Assembly: GCA_963807225.1 (NCBI GenBank)
Contig: CAWEAD010000008.1
Span: 310,001 to 374,000 of the forward strand
Direction: 5' to 3'
Length of the DNA: 64,000 nucleotides
Source: JAGVGT01 sp963807225
Lineage (GTDB): Bacteria > Desulfobacterota > Desulfobulbia > Desulfobulbales > JAGXFP01
Positions 25,122 to 34,284 of the stretch are shown piece after piece. The position numbers were made by a program, and so were the translations under genes. Position 1 is the stretch's first letter. The number at the start of each line of letters is the position of its first letter. The notes below the pieces were generated by a model. That model ran no database searches. It saw nothing but the letters and a program-made list of their open reading frames with translations, and had not been told where the DNA came from.

Positions 25122-25873
25122 TGCCCGCTCCCTTATCCGGCAAAGTTGCCTTGGTCACCGGCGGCAGCCGCGGTATCGGACGTGCGATCTGTCTGCGCCT
25201 GGCCGGTTTGGGCGCCCAGGTAGTGGTTAATTATGTCAGTAACCCGGCGGCGGCCGAGGAAACGATAGCCCTGATCGAAAGCGCTGGCGGCCAAGCCCGG
25301 TTAAGTAGGTTCGATGTGGCCGAGGCCGGTCAGGTCGTGCCGGCCATCGAGGAAATAATCGAGCAATGCGGCGGGATCGATATCCTGGTCAACAATGCCG
25401 GGATTACCAGAGACGGGCTGCTCATGAAGATGAAGGAAGAAAGCTGGGATCAGGTACTCGATACCAATCTCAAGGGGGCTTTTACCTGTATCAAGGCAGT
25501 GAGCCGGCCAATGATGAAGCGTCGCTGGGGGCGGATAGTCAACATTTCTTCGGTGATCGGGTTTATGGGCAATGCCGGGCAGGTTAATTACGCCGCGGCC
25601 AAGGCCGGTTTGGTCGGTTTGACCAGGTCCGTGGCCAGGGAACTGGCTTCGCGCTCGATCACCGTCAACGGGGTAGCTCCGGGCTATATTGATACCGATA
25701 TGACCAGTGAACTGGCACCAGAGATAAAGGAAAAAATTCTGGCGGAGATCCCGCTCGGTTCCATGGGCAGCGCCGAGGATGTGGCGGCTGCGGTTGCTTA
25801 TCTGGTAACGGATGAAGCTCGTTACGTGACCGGCCAGTTCCTGCATGTGAACGGCGGAATGTTTATGGGGTAG
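25118..25873 (+). CDS. fabG: 3-oxoacyl-ACP reductase (FabG)
   Basis: NADPH-dependent reduction of 3-oxoacyl-ACP in fatty-acid elongation. Short-chain dehydrogenase motifs: cofactor loop TGGSRGIGR, NNAG in LVNNAGITRDGLLMK, and the catalytic Ser (NISSVIG), Tyr and Lys (NYAAAKAG). 251 residues is normal. ATG 25118 overlaps etfA; a second in-frame ATG at 25121 is equally possible. Confidence 0.96.
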   Translation: MMPAPLSGKVALVTGGSRGIGRAICLRLAGLGAQVVVNYVSNPAAAEETIALIESAGGQARLSRFDVAEAGQVVPAIEEIIEQCGGIDILVNNAGITRDGLLMKMKEESWDQVLDTNLKGAFTCIKAVSRPMMKRRWGRIVNISSVIGFMGNAGQVNYAAAKAGLVGLTRSVARELASRSITVNGVAPGYIDTDMTSELAPEIKEKILAEIPLGSMGSAEDVAAAVAYLVTDEARYVTGQFLHVNGGMFMG

Positions 25874-25917
25874 TGATAAAGTTGTCTTTTACTGTAGATT
25901 AACAAAGGAGAAAAACT

Positions 25918-26151
25918 ATGTCCGTCGAAGCAAAACTCATTGATATCATTGCCGAGCAGTTGAGTGTCGATAAGGAAAAAGTGGTGCCCGGTGCCTCTTT
26001 TGTCGATGATCTCGGGGCCGATTCCCTGGATCTGGTGGAGTTGATCATGGCCATGGAAGAAGCCTTCGATATCGAGATCGCCGACGAGGTGGCCGAGAAG
26101 ATTACCACCGTCAAGGATGCCATCGATCACGTCCAGAAAGTCGCCGGCTGA
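25918..26151 (+). CDS. acpP: Acyl carrier protein
   Basis: Carries growing acyl chains on a phosphopantetheine arm. It is an acidic protein of 77 residues with the attachment serine in GADSLDLVEL. AAAGGAG precedes the ATG at 25918. It lies between fabG and fabF, the usual order. Confidence 0.98.
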   Translation: MSVEAKLIDIIAEQLSVDKEKVVPGASFVDDLGADSLDLVELIMAMEEAFDIEIADEVAEKITTVKDAIDHVQKVAG

Positions 26152-26217
26152 ACCATCGTTTTGATCGATTTTTTACAGGCATGTTGCTTAACTGTTGCCC
26201 TCGCTAAGGAGTAATTG

Positions 26218-27462
26218 GTGAACAGAAGAGTTGTTGTGACTGGAACCGGCTTGGTAACCCCACTCGGAACCGGGGTCCGGAAAACCTGGGATCAACTCTG
26301 CGCCGGCAAAAGCGGCGTCGATCTGATCACTAGATTCGATACCACCGAATATGCGGTAAAGATCGCGGCGGAAGTACGTGATTTTGAAGTGGAGAGCTTT
26401 ATCGACCCAAAGGTGGCCAAGCATCTGGAGCTTTTTGTCCAATTCGCGGTGGCTTCCGCCATTATGGCCCGGGACGATGCCGGTCTGGAGATTAACGAAA
26501 CCAACGGTACCAGGGTAGGTGTTTTTACCGGCAACGGAATCGGCGGCCTGCCTACCATCGAGCATTATCATCAGGTGCTTCTGGAACGGGGACCCAAGCG
26601 AATAACCCCGTTCTTTATCCCCATGGTGATCTCCAACATGAGTGCCGGCCAGGTGTCCATTATCCTGGGAGCCAGAGGCCCCAATCTGTCGGTTACCACT
26701 GCTTGCGCAGCTGGCACCCATGCAGTGGGTGAAGCCTTCCGGTCGATCAGTCGGGGGGACTGCGAGGTGGCCATTACCGGCGGCAGCGAATCAACTGTTT
26801 GCCCCATGGCTGTGGCCGGTTTCAATGCCATGAAGGCTCTGTCGAAAAGAAACGATGATCCTCAGGCTGCCTCACGTCCTTTCGACCGGGATCGGGACGG
26901 TTTCATCATTGCCGAAGGCGGTGGCATGCTGGTTCTGGAAGAGCTTGAGCACGCCGTTAAACGTGGAGCCCGGATCTATGCCGAGGTGGTTGGTTACGGT
27001 TTGAGTGGCGATGCCTACCATATGGCGGCTCCTCCGGAGGATGGCGCCGGGGCGGCCCGTAGTATGCAGATGGCCTTGAACGATGCCAGGATGAATCCCG
27101 AAGATATCGATTACATCAACGCCCATGGCACCTCCACCCCTTTGAACGATGTGGTGGAAACCCGAGCCATCAAGAAGGTATTCGGCAGCCATGCCGGCCG
27201 ATTGGCCATCAGTTCGACCAAGTCCATGACCGGGCATATGCTGGGCGGGGCCGGCGGAATCGAGTCGGTCTTTACCGCCCTCTCCGTGTATCACGGGGTG
27301 ATCCCGCCGACCATCAATCTGGAAAATCCCGAGCCGGAATGCGACTTGGACTATGTTCCTAAGCAGGCCCGGGAAAGGCAAATCCGCGCCGCTGTCTCCA
27401 ACTCTTTCGGCTTCGGCGGCACCAATGCGGTTCTGGTCATGAAACGCTTTGCCGGTAAGTAA
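26218..27462 (+). CDS. fabF: 3-oxoacyl-ACP synthase II (FabF)
   Basis: Condenses acyl-ACP with malonyl-ACP during elongation. The Cys-His-His triad is present: Cys in TTACAAGTHA, His in NAHGTSTPLND and His in MTGHMLGGAGG. The GTG at 26218 is chosen because AAGGAG at 26206-26211 is six bases before it; the TTG three bases earlier is too close to the site. It encodes 414 residues. This is the last fatty-acid gene of the operon. Confidence 0.97.
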   Translation: MNRRVVVTGTGLVTPLGTGVRKTWDQLCAGKSGVDLITRFDTTEYAVKIAAEVRDFEVESFIDPKVAKHLELFVQFAVASAIMARDDAGLEINETNGTRVGVFTGNGIGGLPTIEHYHQVLLERGPKRITPFFIPMVISNMSAGQVSIILGARGPNLSVTTACAAGTHAVGEAFRSISRGDCEVAITGGSESTVCPMAVAGFNAMKALSKRNDDPQAASRPFDRDRDGFIIAEGGGMLVLEELEHAVKRGARIYAEVVGYGLSGDAYHMAAPPEDGAGAARSMQMALNDARMNPEDIDYINAHGTSTPLNDVVETRAIKKVFGSHAGRLAISSTKSMTGHMLGGAGGIESVFTALSVYHGVIPPTINLENPEPECDLDYVPKQARERQIRAAVSNSFGFGGTNAVLVMKRFAGK

Positions 27463-27499
27463 CGGTGGGAAGGTTCCATATAAATAACCGGAGGCGGAT

Positions 27500-27937
27500 T
27501 TGAAGGTATCGATTGGCTGCGATCATGGCGGTTTTGCCTTAAAGTCATCTTTCGTTGATCTTCTTGGCGAAATGGGCCATGAAGTCATCGATCATGGTGT
27601 TTTTTCAGAACAGTCGGTCAATTATCCCGATTATGCCCAGGCTGTGGTAAGCGATGTAGAGAAAGGTCTGGCCGAGCGCGGCATTCTGATTTGTGGTACC
27701 GGCATCGGCATGTCGATGGCGGCCAATCGCTCCCGCAAGGTCCGCGCGGCACTCTGCCATGAATTGTTTACAGCCCGAATGAGCAGGGAACACAACGATG
27801 CCAATGTCCTCTGTCTGGGCGCCAGAGTTGTGGGACCAGGTTTGGCGCTGGAAATGCTCCGCACCTGGATGACCACCGAATTCGCCGGAGGCCGTCACCT
27901 TGAACGGGTGGCCATGTTCTCCGACTGTTCCTGTTAA
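27500..27937 (+). CDS. rpiB: Ribose-5-phosphate isomerase B
   Basis: Interconverts ribose-5-phosphate and ribulose-5-phosphate; the latter feeds riboflavin synthesis encoded downstream. The N terminus IGCDHGGFALK, the catalytic-site region LICGTGIGMSMAANR and HNDANVLCLGARV are RpiB signatures; 145 residues is normal. It starts at TTG 27500 with GGAGG about six bases upstream. Confidence 0.95.
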   Translation: MKVSIGCDHGGFALKSSFVDLLGEMGHEVIDHGVFSEQSVNYPDYAQAVVSDVEKGLAERGILICGTGIGMSMAANRSRKVRAALCHELFTARMSREHNDANVLCLGARVVGPGLALEMLRTWMTTEFAGGRHLERVAMFSDCSC

Positions 27938-28002
27938 GATCTTTGGGCCTGGTGGGCAATCACCCTCCCGGTATGTTTCATATTAAAGTCAGGTAAAAAT
28001 CA

Positions 28003-29259
28003 GTGTCCCACCTTAAATCCGTAGACCCCGAGATTTACCAGACCATTCGTCGAGAGTTGGAGCGCCAGGCCTTTCAACTGGAACTCATTGCTTCCGAGAA
28101 CATTGTCAGCGAAGCGGTTCTAGAGGCGCAAGGGTCTATTTTTACTAATAAATATGCCGAAGGCTACCCGCACAAGCGCTATTACGGCGGCTGCGAATTC
28201 GCCGACGAGATCGAGTCCCTGGCCATCTCCAGGGCCTTGGAGATTTTCGGGGCCGAATATGCCAACGTTCAGGCTCATTCAGGCAGTCAGGCCAACATGG
28301 CCGTTTATTTCTCGGTCCTGCAACCGGGTGACAAGGTACTGGGCATGGATCTGGCCCATGGTGGCCACCTGACCCATGGTAGCGCCGTCAATTTCTCGGG
28401 GCAGCTTTATAATTTTGTCTCTTACGGGGTTGACCGGCAAGACGAAAGAATCGACATGGCCGAGGTGGAACGATTGGCCCACGAGCATCGGCCCAAGATG
28501 ATCGTGGCCGGGGCCAGCGCCTACCCGAGGCATATAGATTTCGAGGGTTTTCGCCGCATCGCCGACCAGATCGACGCCCTGTTCATGGTCGATATGGCCC
28601 ACATTGCCGGGCTGGTGGCGGCGGGAGTCCATCCCTCGCCGGTACCCTATGCCGATTTTGTCACCACCACTACCCACAAGACCATGCGTGGACCCCGCGG
28701 CGGCCTGATCCTGGCCCGGGAGGAGTTCGGCAAGGCTTTGAACAGCAAGATTTTCCCCGGCATTCAGGGCGGCCCCCTGGTGCATGTCATCGCCGCCAAG
28801 GCCGTGAGTTTTAAAGAGGCGTTGACTCCGGAGTTCCATACCTACCAGCAGCAGGTGGTGATCAATGCCCGGGTTCTGGGAGAACATCTAACTCAATCCG
28901 GCTTCCGGCTGGTTTCCGGCGGGACCGACAATCATCTCCTGTTGGTTGATTTGAGCAGCAAGATGATTACCGGTAAAGAAGCTGAAGAGGCCCTGGAAAA
29001 AGCCGGATTGACCGCCAATAAGAATGCCATCCCCTTTGATACCCAGCCCAGATTCGTTACCAGCGGCATCCGGATCGGCACCCCGGCGATTACCACTCGC
29101 GGCCTAAAGGAAGCAGAAATGAAGCAGGTGGCCGAGTGGATCGATCGTTCGGTAATCAGCCGGCATGACGAGCAGGCTCTGGCCACCATCCGGGCCGAGG
29201 TGAAAACCCTCTGTCAACGTTTTCCCATCTACCCGGAACTGCAAAGGACGATGATCTGA
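28003..29259 (+). CDS. glyA: Serine hydroxymethyltransferase
   Basis: PLP enzyme converting serine and tetrahydrofolate to glycine and methylene-tetrahydrofolate. Signatures: ELIASENIVS near the N terminus, GYPHKRYYGG, the PLP lysine in TTTHKTMRGPRGG, and a TNKNAIP-like ANKNAIPFD segment. 418 residues is typical. It starts at GTG 28003. The stop lies two bases before the dCMP deaminase gene, linking one-carbon and thymidylate metabolism. Confidence 0.97.
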   Translation: MSHLKSVDPEIYQTIRRELERQAFQLELIASENIVSEAVLEAQGSIFTNKYAEGYPHKRYYGGCEFADEIESLAISRALEIFGAEYANVQAHSGSQANMAVYFSVLQPGDKVLGMDLAHGGHLTHGSAVNFSGQLYNFVSYGVDRQDERIDMAEVERLAHEHRPKMIVAGASAYPRHIDFEGFRRIADQIDALFMVDMAHIAGLVAAGVHPSPVPYADFVTTTTHKTMRGPRGGLILAREEFGKALNSKIFPGIQGGPLVHVIAAKAVSFKEALTPEFHTYQQQVVINARVLGEHLTQSGFRLVSGGTDNHLLLVDLSSKMITGKEAEEALEKAGLTANKNAIPFDTQPRFVTSGIRIGTPAITTRGLKEAEMKQVAEWIDRSVISRHDEQALATIRAEVKTLCQRFPIYPELQRTMI

Positions 29260-29261
29260 AG

Positions 29262-29711
29262 ATGACCGACGCACGACCTTCATGGCATGAATACTTCATG
29301 TCGATCACCGAACTGGTGGCGCAGCGGGCCACCTGTACCCGACGCTACGTGGGTGCCATCCTGGTCCGGGACAAGCATATTATCGCCACCGGCTACAACG
29401 GGGCGCCGACCGGCATCAGCCATTGTTTAGAAGTGGGCTGTCTGCGGGAGCAGCAGGGGATTCCTTCCGGCGAACGACATGAATTGTGCCGGGGGCTGCA
29501 TGCCGAACAGAACGCCATCATCCAGGCCGCCAAGCACGGTACCAGTATCGTCGGCGCCACGCTGTACTGTACCAACATGCCTTGCGCCATCTGCAGCAAG
29601 ATGTTGATCAACGCCAGGATCTCGGAGGTGTATTACCGTGAAGGTTACGCCGACAATCTTACCGACGCCTTGATGGCCGAGGCCGGGATCCCCCTCCGTC
29701 AGCTGGTTTAG
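29262..29711 (+). CDS. Deoxycytidylate deaminase (ComEB/dCMP deaminase family)
   Basis: Zinc enzyme deaminating dCMP to dUMP for thymidylate synthesis. The active site reads HAEQN with the catalytic Glu, and the zinc Cys pair is PCAIC. Extra Cys and His residues before it (HCLEVGCLREQ and HELCRG) fit the second zinc site of this family. Length is 149 residues. It starts two bases after glyA and ends about 55 bases before nrdR. Confidence 0.93.
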   Translation: MTDARPSWHEYFMSITELVAQRATCTRRYVGAILVRDKHIIATGYNGAPTGISHCLEVGCLREQQGIPSGERHELCRGLHAEQNAIIQAAKHGTSIVGATLYCTNMPCAICSKMLINARISEVYYREGYADNLTDALMAEAGIPLRQLV

Positions 29712-29767
29712 TCTCGATTCTTTGGCCATTGGCCCCCTTTTTCTCCTGAGACAGGGAGGATTTAATC

Positions 29768-30232
29768 ATGAAATGCCCTTATTGCGGACACCTTGAAAAT
29801 AGGGTGGTTGACTCCCGCCTCAACAAGGAGTACACCATCACCCGTCGCCGCCGTTCCTGCGATGCCTGCCAGCAACGTTTCACCACTTACGAGCGCTTGG
29901 AAGTGACCATGCCGATGCTGGTCAAGAAGGATGGCCGCCGCGAGGCCTGGGACCGGCACAAAGTTGTGGCCGGTCTGAAAAAAGCCTGTGAGAAGCGGCC
30001 GGTCAGCATGGCCCAGATCGAGGAGTTCGTCGATGCCATGGAGATCGATTTGCAGAGCCTGGGTGAGCGGGAAATAGCGGTCAAGCTGGTGGGCGAGCGG
30101 ATCATGGAAGGATTACGGCAGATGGATGAGGTGGCCTATGTCCGTTTTGCCTCGGTTTACCGCCAGTTCAAGGATCTGAGCGAATTTATGGATGAGTTGA
30201 AATCCATGTTGAATCATAAAAGCGAAAATTGA
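29768..30232 (+). CDS. nrdR: Transcriptional repressor NrdR
   Basis: Represses ribonucleotide reductase genes in response to (d)ATP. It has an N-terminal zinc ribbon (MKCPYCGH ... CDACQQRF) and an ATP-cone (VKKDGRREAWDRHKVVAGLKKAC). 154 residues is normal. AGGGAGG lies upstream. Its TGA overlaps the ribD ATG by one base; nrdR-ribD is a common gene pair. No NrdR box was identified in the window. Confidence 0.96.
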   Translation: MKCPYCGHLENRVVDSRLNKEYTITRRRRSCDACQQRFTTYERLEVTMPMLVKKDGRREAWDRHKVVAGLKKACEKRPVSMAQIEEFVDAMEIDLQSLGEREIAVKLVGERIMEGLRQMDEVAYVRFASVYRQFKDLSEFMDELKSMLNHKSEN

Positions 30233-31344
30233 TGGCTGTTCATCTCGACCGCGATCAACATTTTATGCGGTTGGCCCTGCGCGAGGCCAGAAAAGGAATT
30301 GGACGGACTTCACCCAATCCCTATGTCGGTGCGGTGGTGGTCAAAAACGACCAAGTTGTCGCCAAGGGATATCACCACCGGGCCGGTACTCCCCATGCCG
30401 AAGTCCACGCCTTGGAGGCGGCCGGCGCGGAAGCTCTTGGGGCCACACTCTATGTGACCCTGGAGCCATGCAACCATCAGGGCCGAACCCCGCCCTGTAC
30501 AGAAAAGATTTTGACTACCGGTGTCCGGAGACTGGTGGTGGGTATGGATGATCCCAACCCCCTGGTCAAGGGTGGCGGAAATGCCTATCTGCAGAACAGG
30601 GGCCTGGAAGTGGTTTCCGGGGTATTGAGCGATGAATGTCGGGCTTTAAACCGGCCCTTTATAAAACACATAACCACCGGCCGACCCTGGGTAATAATGA
30701 AGTCCGGTCAGAGCCTCGATGGTCGCATTGCCACTCGGACCGGGCACAGCCAATGGATTACCCAAGCCCAGGCTCGGGGCAGAACCCATCTCTGGCGCGA
30801 CCGGGTCGATGCTATTCTGGTGGGGATTGAGACGGTCCTGTCCGACGATCCCTCGCTTACGGCTCGACCCGGGGGGGGCAGAGGGCAGGATCCTCTCCGG
30901 GTGGTTTTGGACAGCACACTGCGGTTACCGGTTACGGCCCGTTTGTTGAGTCAGGAGTCGGAGGCTCAGACCTGGGTCTTCTGTAGCAAGAAGGCCGATG
31001 CCGACCGCCGTCGGACTCTAATTGAGGCCGGGGCGGTTGTTGTCGAAGTTAAAGACGACCCGCGAGGCGGACTTGATCTGGCCGCGGTTCTGGATCTCCT
31101 CGGGCAACGGGAGATCAATAGTCTGTTGGTGGAAGGCGGTGGGAGGATCCATGCCGCCTTTCTGAATGGCGATCTCTACGACCAGGCCTGTATCTTTGTG
31201 GCACCGCTTTTTCTCGGTGCCGAAGGGTTGCCGGTGGTCGGCGAGCTGGGACTTGATCGGCTCGAGCAGGGAAAAAGATTTACGGTGGAAAGGGTGCGGA
31301 GACTGGGACCAGATGTCATGATCGAAGGTATATTCGGAGAGTAA
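30232..31344 (+). CDS. ribD: Riboflavin biosynthesis deaminase/reductase
   Basis: Carries out the second and third steps of riboflavin synthesis from GTP. The deaminase half has HAEVHAL and the zinc cysteines in EPCNHQGRTPPC; the reductase half begins around PWVIMKSGQSLDGRIAT and ends with LLVEGGGRIHAAFL. ATG 30232 (TGATG with nrdR) is preferred to the TTG three bases earlier. 370 residues, both domains complete. Confidence 0.96.
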   Translation: MAVHLDRDQHFMRLALREARKGIGRTSPNPYVGAVVVKNDQVVAKGYHHRAGTPHAEVHALEAAGAEALGATLYVTLEPCNHQGRTPPCTEKILTTGVRRLVVGMDDPNPLVKGGGNAYLQNRGLEVVSGVLSDECRALNRPFIKHITTGRPWVIMKSGQSLDGRIATRTGHSQWITQAQARGRTHLWRDRVDAILVGIETVLSDDPSLTARPGGGRGQDPLRVVLDSTLRLPVTARLLSQESEAQTWVFCSKKADADRRRTLIEAGAVVVEVKDDPRGGLDLAAVLDLLGQREINSLLVEGGGRIHAAFLNGDLYDQACIFVAPLFLGAEGLPVVGELGLDRLEQGKRFTVERVRRLGPDVMIEGIFGE

Positions 31345-31351
31345 CGTAATA

Positions 31352-32011
31352 ATGTTTACCGGTATCATTCAGGGACGCGGAAAGATCGTAGAGAAAAGGG
31401 TGGCCGGTGGCGGCCTGCTTTTTGTGATCGATAGCGATTTCGATCTTACTGACCCGTTAGAGGGCGAGTCCATCGCTGTCAACGGCGTCTGCCTTACTGC
31501 TCGCGAAATCCAGGGTAAGCACTTCCTGGTAGATGTTTCACCGGAAAGCCTGGACCGAACAAACCTTGGTCAGGTAGCCGTGGGTAGCCTGGTTAACCTG
31601 GAACGGGCTTTACGCTTGAGCGACCGGCTTGGCGGTCATCTGGTCAGCGGTCATGTCGATGCCACGGCCCGAATCCTGGAGCGGCACCCCCTGGGCGATT
31701 TCGTACTTTTCACCTTCGAAGTTCCGAAGGGATTGGGGCGTTATATTATCGAGAAAGGTTCGATCACGGTGGACGGCATCAGTCTGACGGTGAATCGCTG
31801 TGACGATAAGACCTTTGCAGTATCCATTATTCCGCACACCCTGGAGGTGACCACCCTGGGCCGGCTCAAAAAGGGCGGCCTGGTCAACCTCGAAGTCGAC
31901 CTGATCGGCAAGTATGTGGAAAAACTTCTGTCGGCGAAGCCGGAGGGCGGGGCTGGCACCCGTTCCGGGATTAATCCCGCCTTCCTGGCCGAGCACGGCT
32001 TTATCAAGTAG
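31352..32011 (+). CDS. ribE: Riboflavin synthase, alpha subunit
   Basis: Dismutates 6,7-dimethyl-8-ribityllumazine to riboflavin. Starts MFTGIIQGRGKI, and has two lumazine-binding repeats (SIAVNGVCLTA and SITVDGISLTVN) and GGHLVSGHVD. 219 residues, as expected. It lies seven bases after ribD and 11 before ribBA. Confidence 0.97.
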   Translation: MFTGIIQGRGKIVEKRVAGGGLLFVIDSDFDLTDPLEGESIAVNGVCLTAREIQGKHFLVDVSPESLDRTNLGQVAVGSLVNLERALRLSDRLGGHLVSGHVDATARILERHPLGDFVLFTFEVPKGLGRYIIEKGSITVDGISLTVNRCDDKTFAVSIIPHTLEVTTLGRLKKGGLVNLEVDLIGKYVEKLLSAKPEGGAGTRSGINPAFLAEHGFIK

Positions 32012-32022
32012 CGGTGAGGTAA

Positions 32023-33228
32023 ATGACCCTAAACACGATTGAAGAGGCAATAGAGGATTACCGGGCCGGCAAGATGATCATCCTGGTGGATGACGAAGAC
32101 CGGGAAAACGAGGGCGATCTCTGCATGGCCGCCCAGATGGTGACCCCGGCCGCCGTCAACTTCATGGCCACCCACGGGCGCGGCCTGATCTGCCTGGCCA
32201 TGACCGCCGAGCAGATCGACAAATTACAATTGCCGATGATGGTGCGGGAAAACCGGTCTCCGTTCGAGACCGCCTTCACGGTGAGCATCGAGGCCAGGAG
32301 CGGGGTTACCACCGGCATATCGGCGGCCGATCGAGCTCACACCATTCAGACCGCGGTGCGGCTCGACGTCAAACCGGAAGACATCGTCAGCCCCGGCCAT
32401 ATCTTCCCCCTGCGGGCCAAGCGCGGCGGGGTGCTGGTCCGTACCGGTCAGACCGAGGGTTCGGTCGACCTGGCCCGACTCTCCGGTCTGCGTCCCTCGG
32501 CGGTGATCTGCGAGATCATGAACGAGGACGGCACCATGTCGCGGCTGCCGGACCTCAAGAAGTTCGCCAAAAAGCATGATCTGAAAGTTGTCACAATCGC
32601 CGACCTGATCGCCTACCGGCTGCTCAAGGATACCTTGGTCCACCGCGCCGCCGAGACCCGGCTGCCGACCTTGTACGGCGGGGAGTTCACCGCCATGGTC
32701 TATACCAACGATGTGGATAATTACGAGCACCTGGCCCTGGTCAAAGGTGAGATCAATGCCGAGGAGGAAGTGATGGTCCGGGTCCACTCCGAGTGTCTGA
32801 CCGGAGATGTCTTCGGCTCGATGCGCTGCGACTGCGGGCAGCAGCTGAAGGCAGCCATGAAAATGGTCGAGAAGGCCGGCCGGGGCATCATTCTCTATAT
32901 GCACCAGGAGGGCCGCGGCATTGGATTGGTCAACAAGCTCAAGGCCTATGCCTTGCAGGACGGGGGGCTCGATACCGTAGAGGCCAACCAGAAACTGGGC
33001 TTCAAGGCCGATCTGCGCGATTATGGCATCGGCGCCCAGATCCTGCGTGATCTGGGAGTCCGGCGCATGAAGCTGATTACCAACAACCCCAAGAAAATCG
33101 TGGGGTTGGAAGGATACGGGCTTGAGGTGGTGGACCGATTACCCATCGAGATCGAGCCGGATCCCGAGAATCTCAAATACCTTCAATGCAAGAAGGACAA
33201 ACTCGGGCATATGCTCGATCTAATATAA
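32023..33228 (+). CDS. ribBA: Bifunctional DHBP synthase / GTP cyclohydrolase II
   Basis: Makes both riboflavin precursors. The N-terminal half has the DHBP synthase motifs DDEDRENEGDL and the C-terminal half the cyclohydrolase zinc site HSECLTGDVFGSMRCDCG with EGRGIGL. 401 residues with both domains intact. A 124-base gap separates it from ribH. No FMN riboswitch was recognised there or before ribD. Confidence 0.97.
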   Translation: MTLNTIEEAIEDYRAGKMIILVDDEDRENEGDLCMAAQMVTPAAVNFMATHGRGLICLAMTAEQIDKLQLPMMVRENRSPFETAFTVSIEARSGVTTGISAADRAHTIQTAVRLDVKPEDIVSPGHIFPLRAKRGGVLVRTGQTEGSVDLARLSGLRPSAVICEIMNEDGTMSRLPDLKKFAKKHDLKVVTIADLIAYRLLKDTLVHRAAETRLPTLYGGEFTAMVYTNDVDNYEHLALVKGEINAEEEVMVRVHSECLTGDVFGSMRCDCGQQLKAAMKMVEKAGRGIILYMHQEGRGIGLVNKLKAYALQDGGLDTVEANQKLGFKADLRDYGIGAQILRDLGVRRMKLITNNPKKIVGLEGYGLEVVDRLPIEIEPDPENLKYLQCKKDKLGHMLDLI

Positions 33229-33352
33229 CCAGCTGAATTGGCTGGCTGACAACCGCTAAATTTTCTGCTATCTTGGCGGACAAATAAATCATTATCCCCG
33301 ACCGGTGGATGGGCCCCGATTTTCGCGGGCGGTTAATGCGGAGGAATACCAG

Positions 33353-33817
33353 ATGGCTAAATACATTGACGGTAACCTGAAAGGGGATGGCAGAAAAATC
33401 GGGATCATCGTCTCCCGCTTCAATTCTTTCATCGCCGAAAAACTATTGGAAGGCGCCATCGATACCCTGGTGCGTTCCGGGGTGGCCGATAAGAATATCG
33501 AGGTGGCCCGGGTACCAGGTGCTTACGAAATTCCCCTGGTGGCCCAGAAAATGGCGCGATCCAAACGCTATGACGCGGTAATCTGTCTGGGTGTGGTGAT
33601 CCGTGGCGCTACCCCCCATTTCGATTACGTGGCCGGTGAGGCTGCCAAGGGTATTGCCCAGGTAAGTCTGGAAAGTGGAGTTCCGGTGATGTTCGGGGTG
33701 CTGACCACCGAGACCATCGAACAGGCCATCGAGCGGGCCGGTTCCAAGGGTGGCAACAAGGGCGCGGATTGTGCCCTGGCGGCGCTGGAGATGATCAATC
33801 TCCTGGCCCAGCTCTGA
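33353..33817 (+). CDS. ribH: 6,7-dimethyl-8-ribityllumazine synthase
   Basis: Condenses the products of RibD and RibB to lumazine. Contains IIVSRFNSFI, VPGAYEIPLVA and the GVVIRGATPHFDYVAGEA active-site region. The start at ATG 33353 is fixed by GGAGG at about 33341; 154 residues matches the family. Confidence 0.97.
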   Translation: MAKYIDGNLKGDGRKIGIIVSRFNSFIAEKLLEGAIDTLVRSGVADKNIEVARVPGAYEIPLVAQKMARSKRYDAVICLGVVIRGATPHFDYVAGEAAKGIAQVSLESGVPVMFGVLTTETIEQAIERAGSKGGNKGADCALAALEMINLLAQL

Positions 33818-33825
33818 TCTCCTTT

Positions 33826-34242
33826 ATGCTTACTCCCCTAAGACGCAAAGCCCGGGAACTGGCTCTGCAGGTACTTTATCAATGCGAGACCACCGGGCAG
33901 GATTGCGACCAGGCTTTGATTCTGGTGCTGGAAAACTTCCAGGCTAACAGAAAGGCGGTTGATTATGCCCGCGAGCTACTCAAGGGTATCGCGGAGCATC
34001 GGAATGAGATCGACAGCCTGATCAGTGAACATTCGGCCCATTGGCGACTGGAGCGGATGAGCTTGGTGGATGCCGCCATCCTGCGGATCGGGGTGTTCGA
34101 ACTCAGTATTCGGCAGGATGTACCGGCTACGGTGGTAATCAACGAAGCCTTGGAGGTGGCTGCCCGGTATTCGTCTGATGACGCCTCCTCTTTCATCAAC
34201 GGCATCCTGGACGCGGTCAGAAAAAAGCTGGGCCGGAAATAA
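33826..34242 (+). CDS. nusB: Transcription antitermination factor NusB
   Basis: RNA-binding factor in rRNA antitermination. It is an all-helical protein of 138 residues with RRKARELALQVLYQ near the start and a C terminus containing AILRIGVFEL, VINEALEVA and SSFINGILDAV. ATG 33826 matches the family start. ribH-nusB is a widely conserved pair. Confidence 0.94.
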   Translation: MLTPLRRKARELALQVLYQCETTGQDCDQALILVLENFQANRKAVDYARELLKGIAEHRNEIDSLISEHSAHWRLERMSLVDAAILRIGVFELSIRQDVPATVVINEALEVAARYSSDDASSFINGILDAVRKKLGRK

Positions 34243-34284
34243 CTCCGGTTGTCGCCAATCTTAGCGCCGGAAGGACAACAAGAG

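Noticed and set aside
33229..33352. FMN riboswitch before ribH
   Set aside because: The gap contains a short hairpin but none of the conserved RFN segments.
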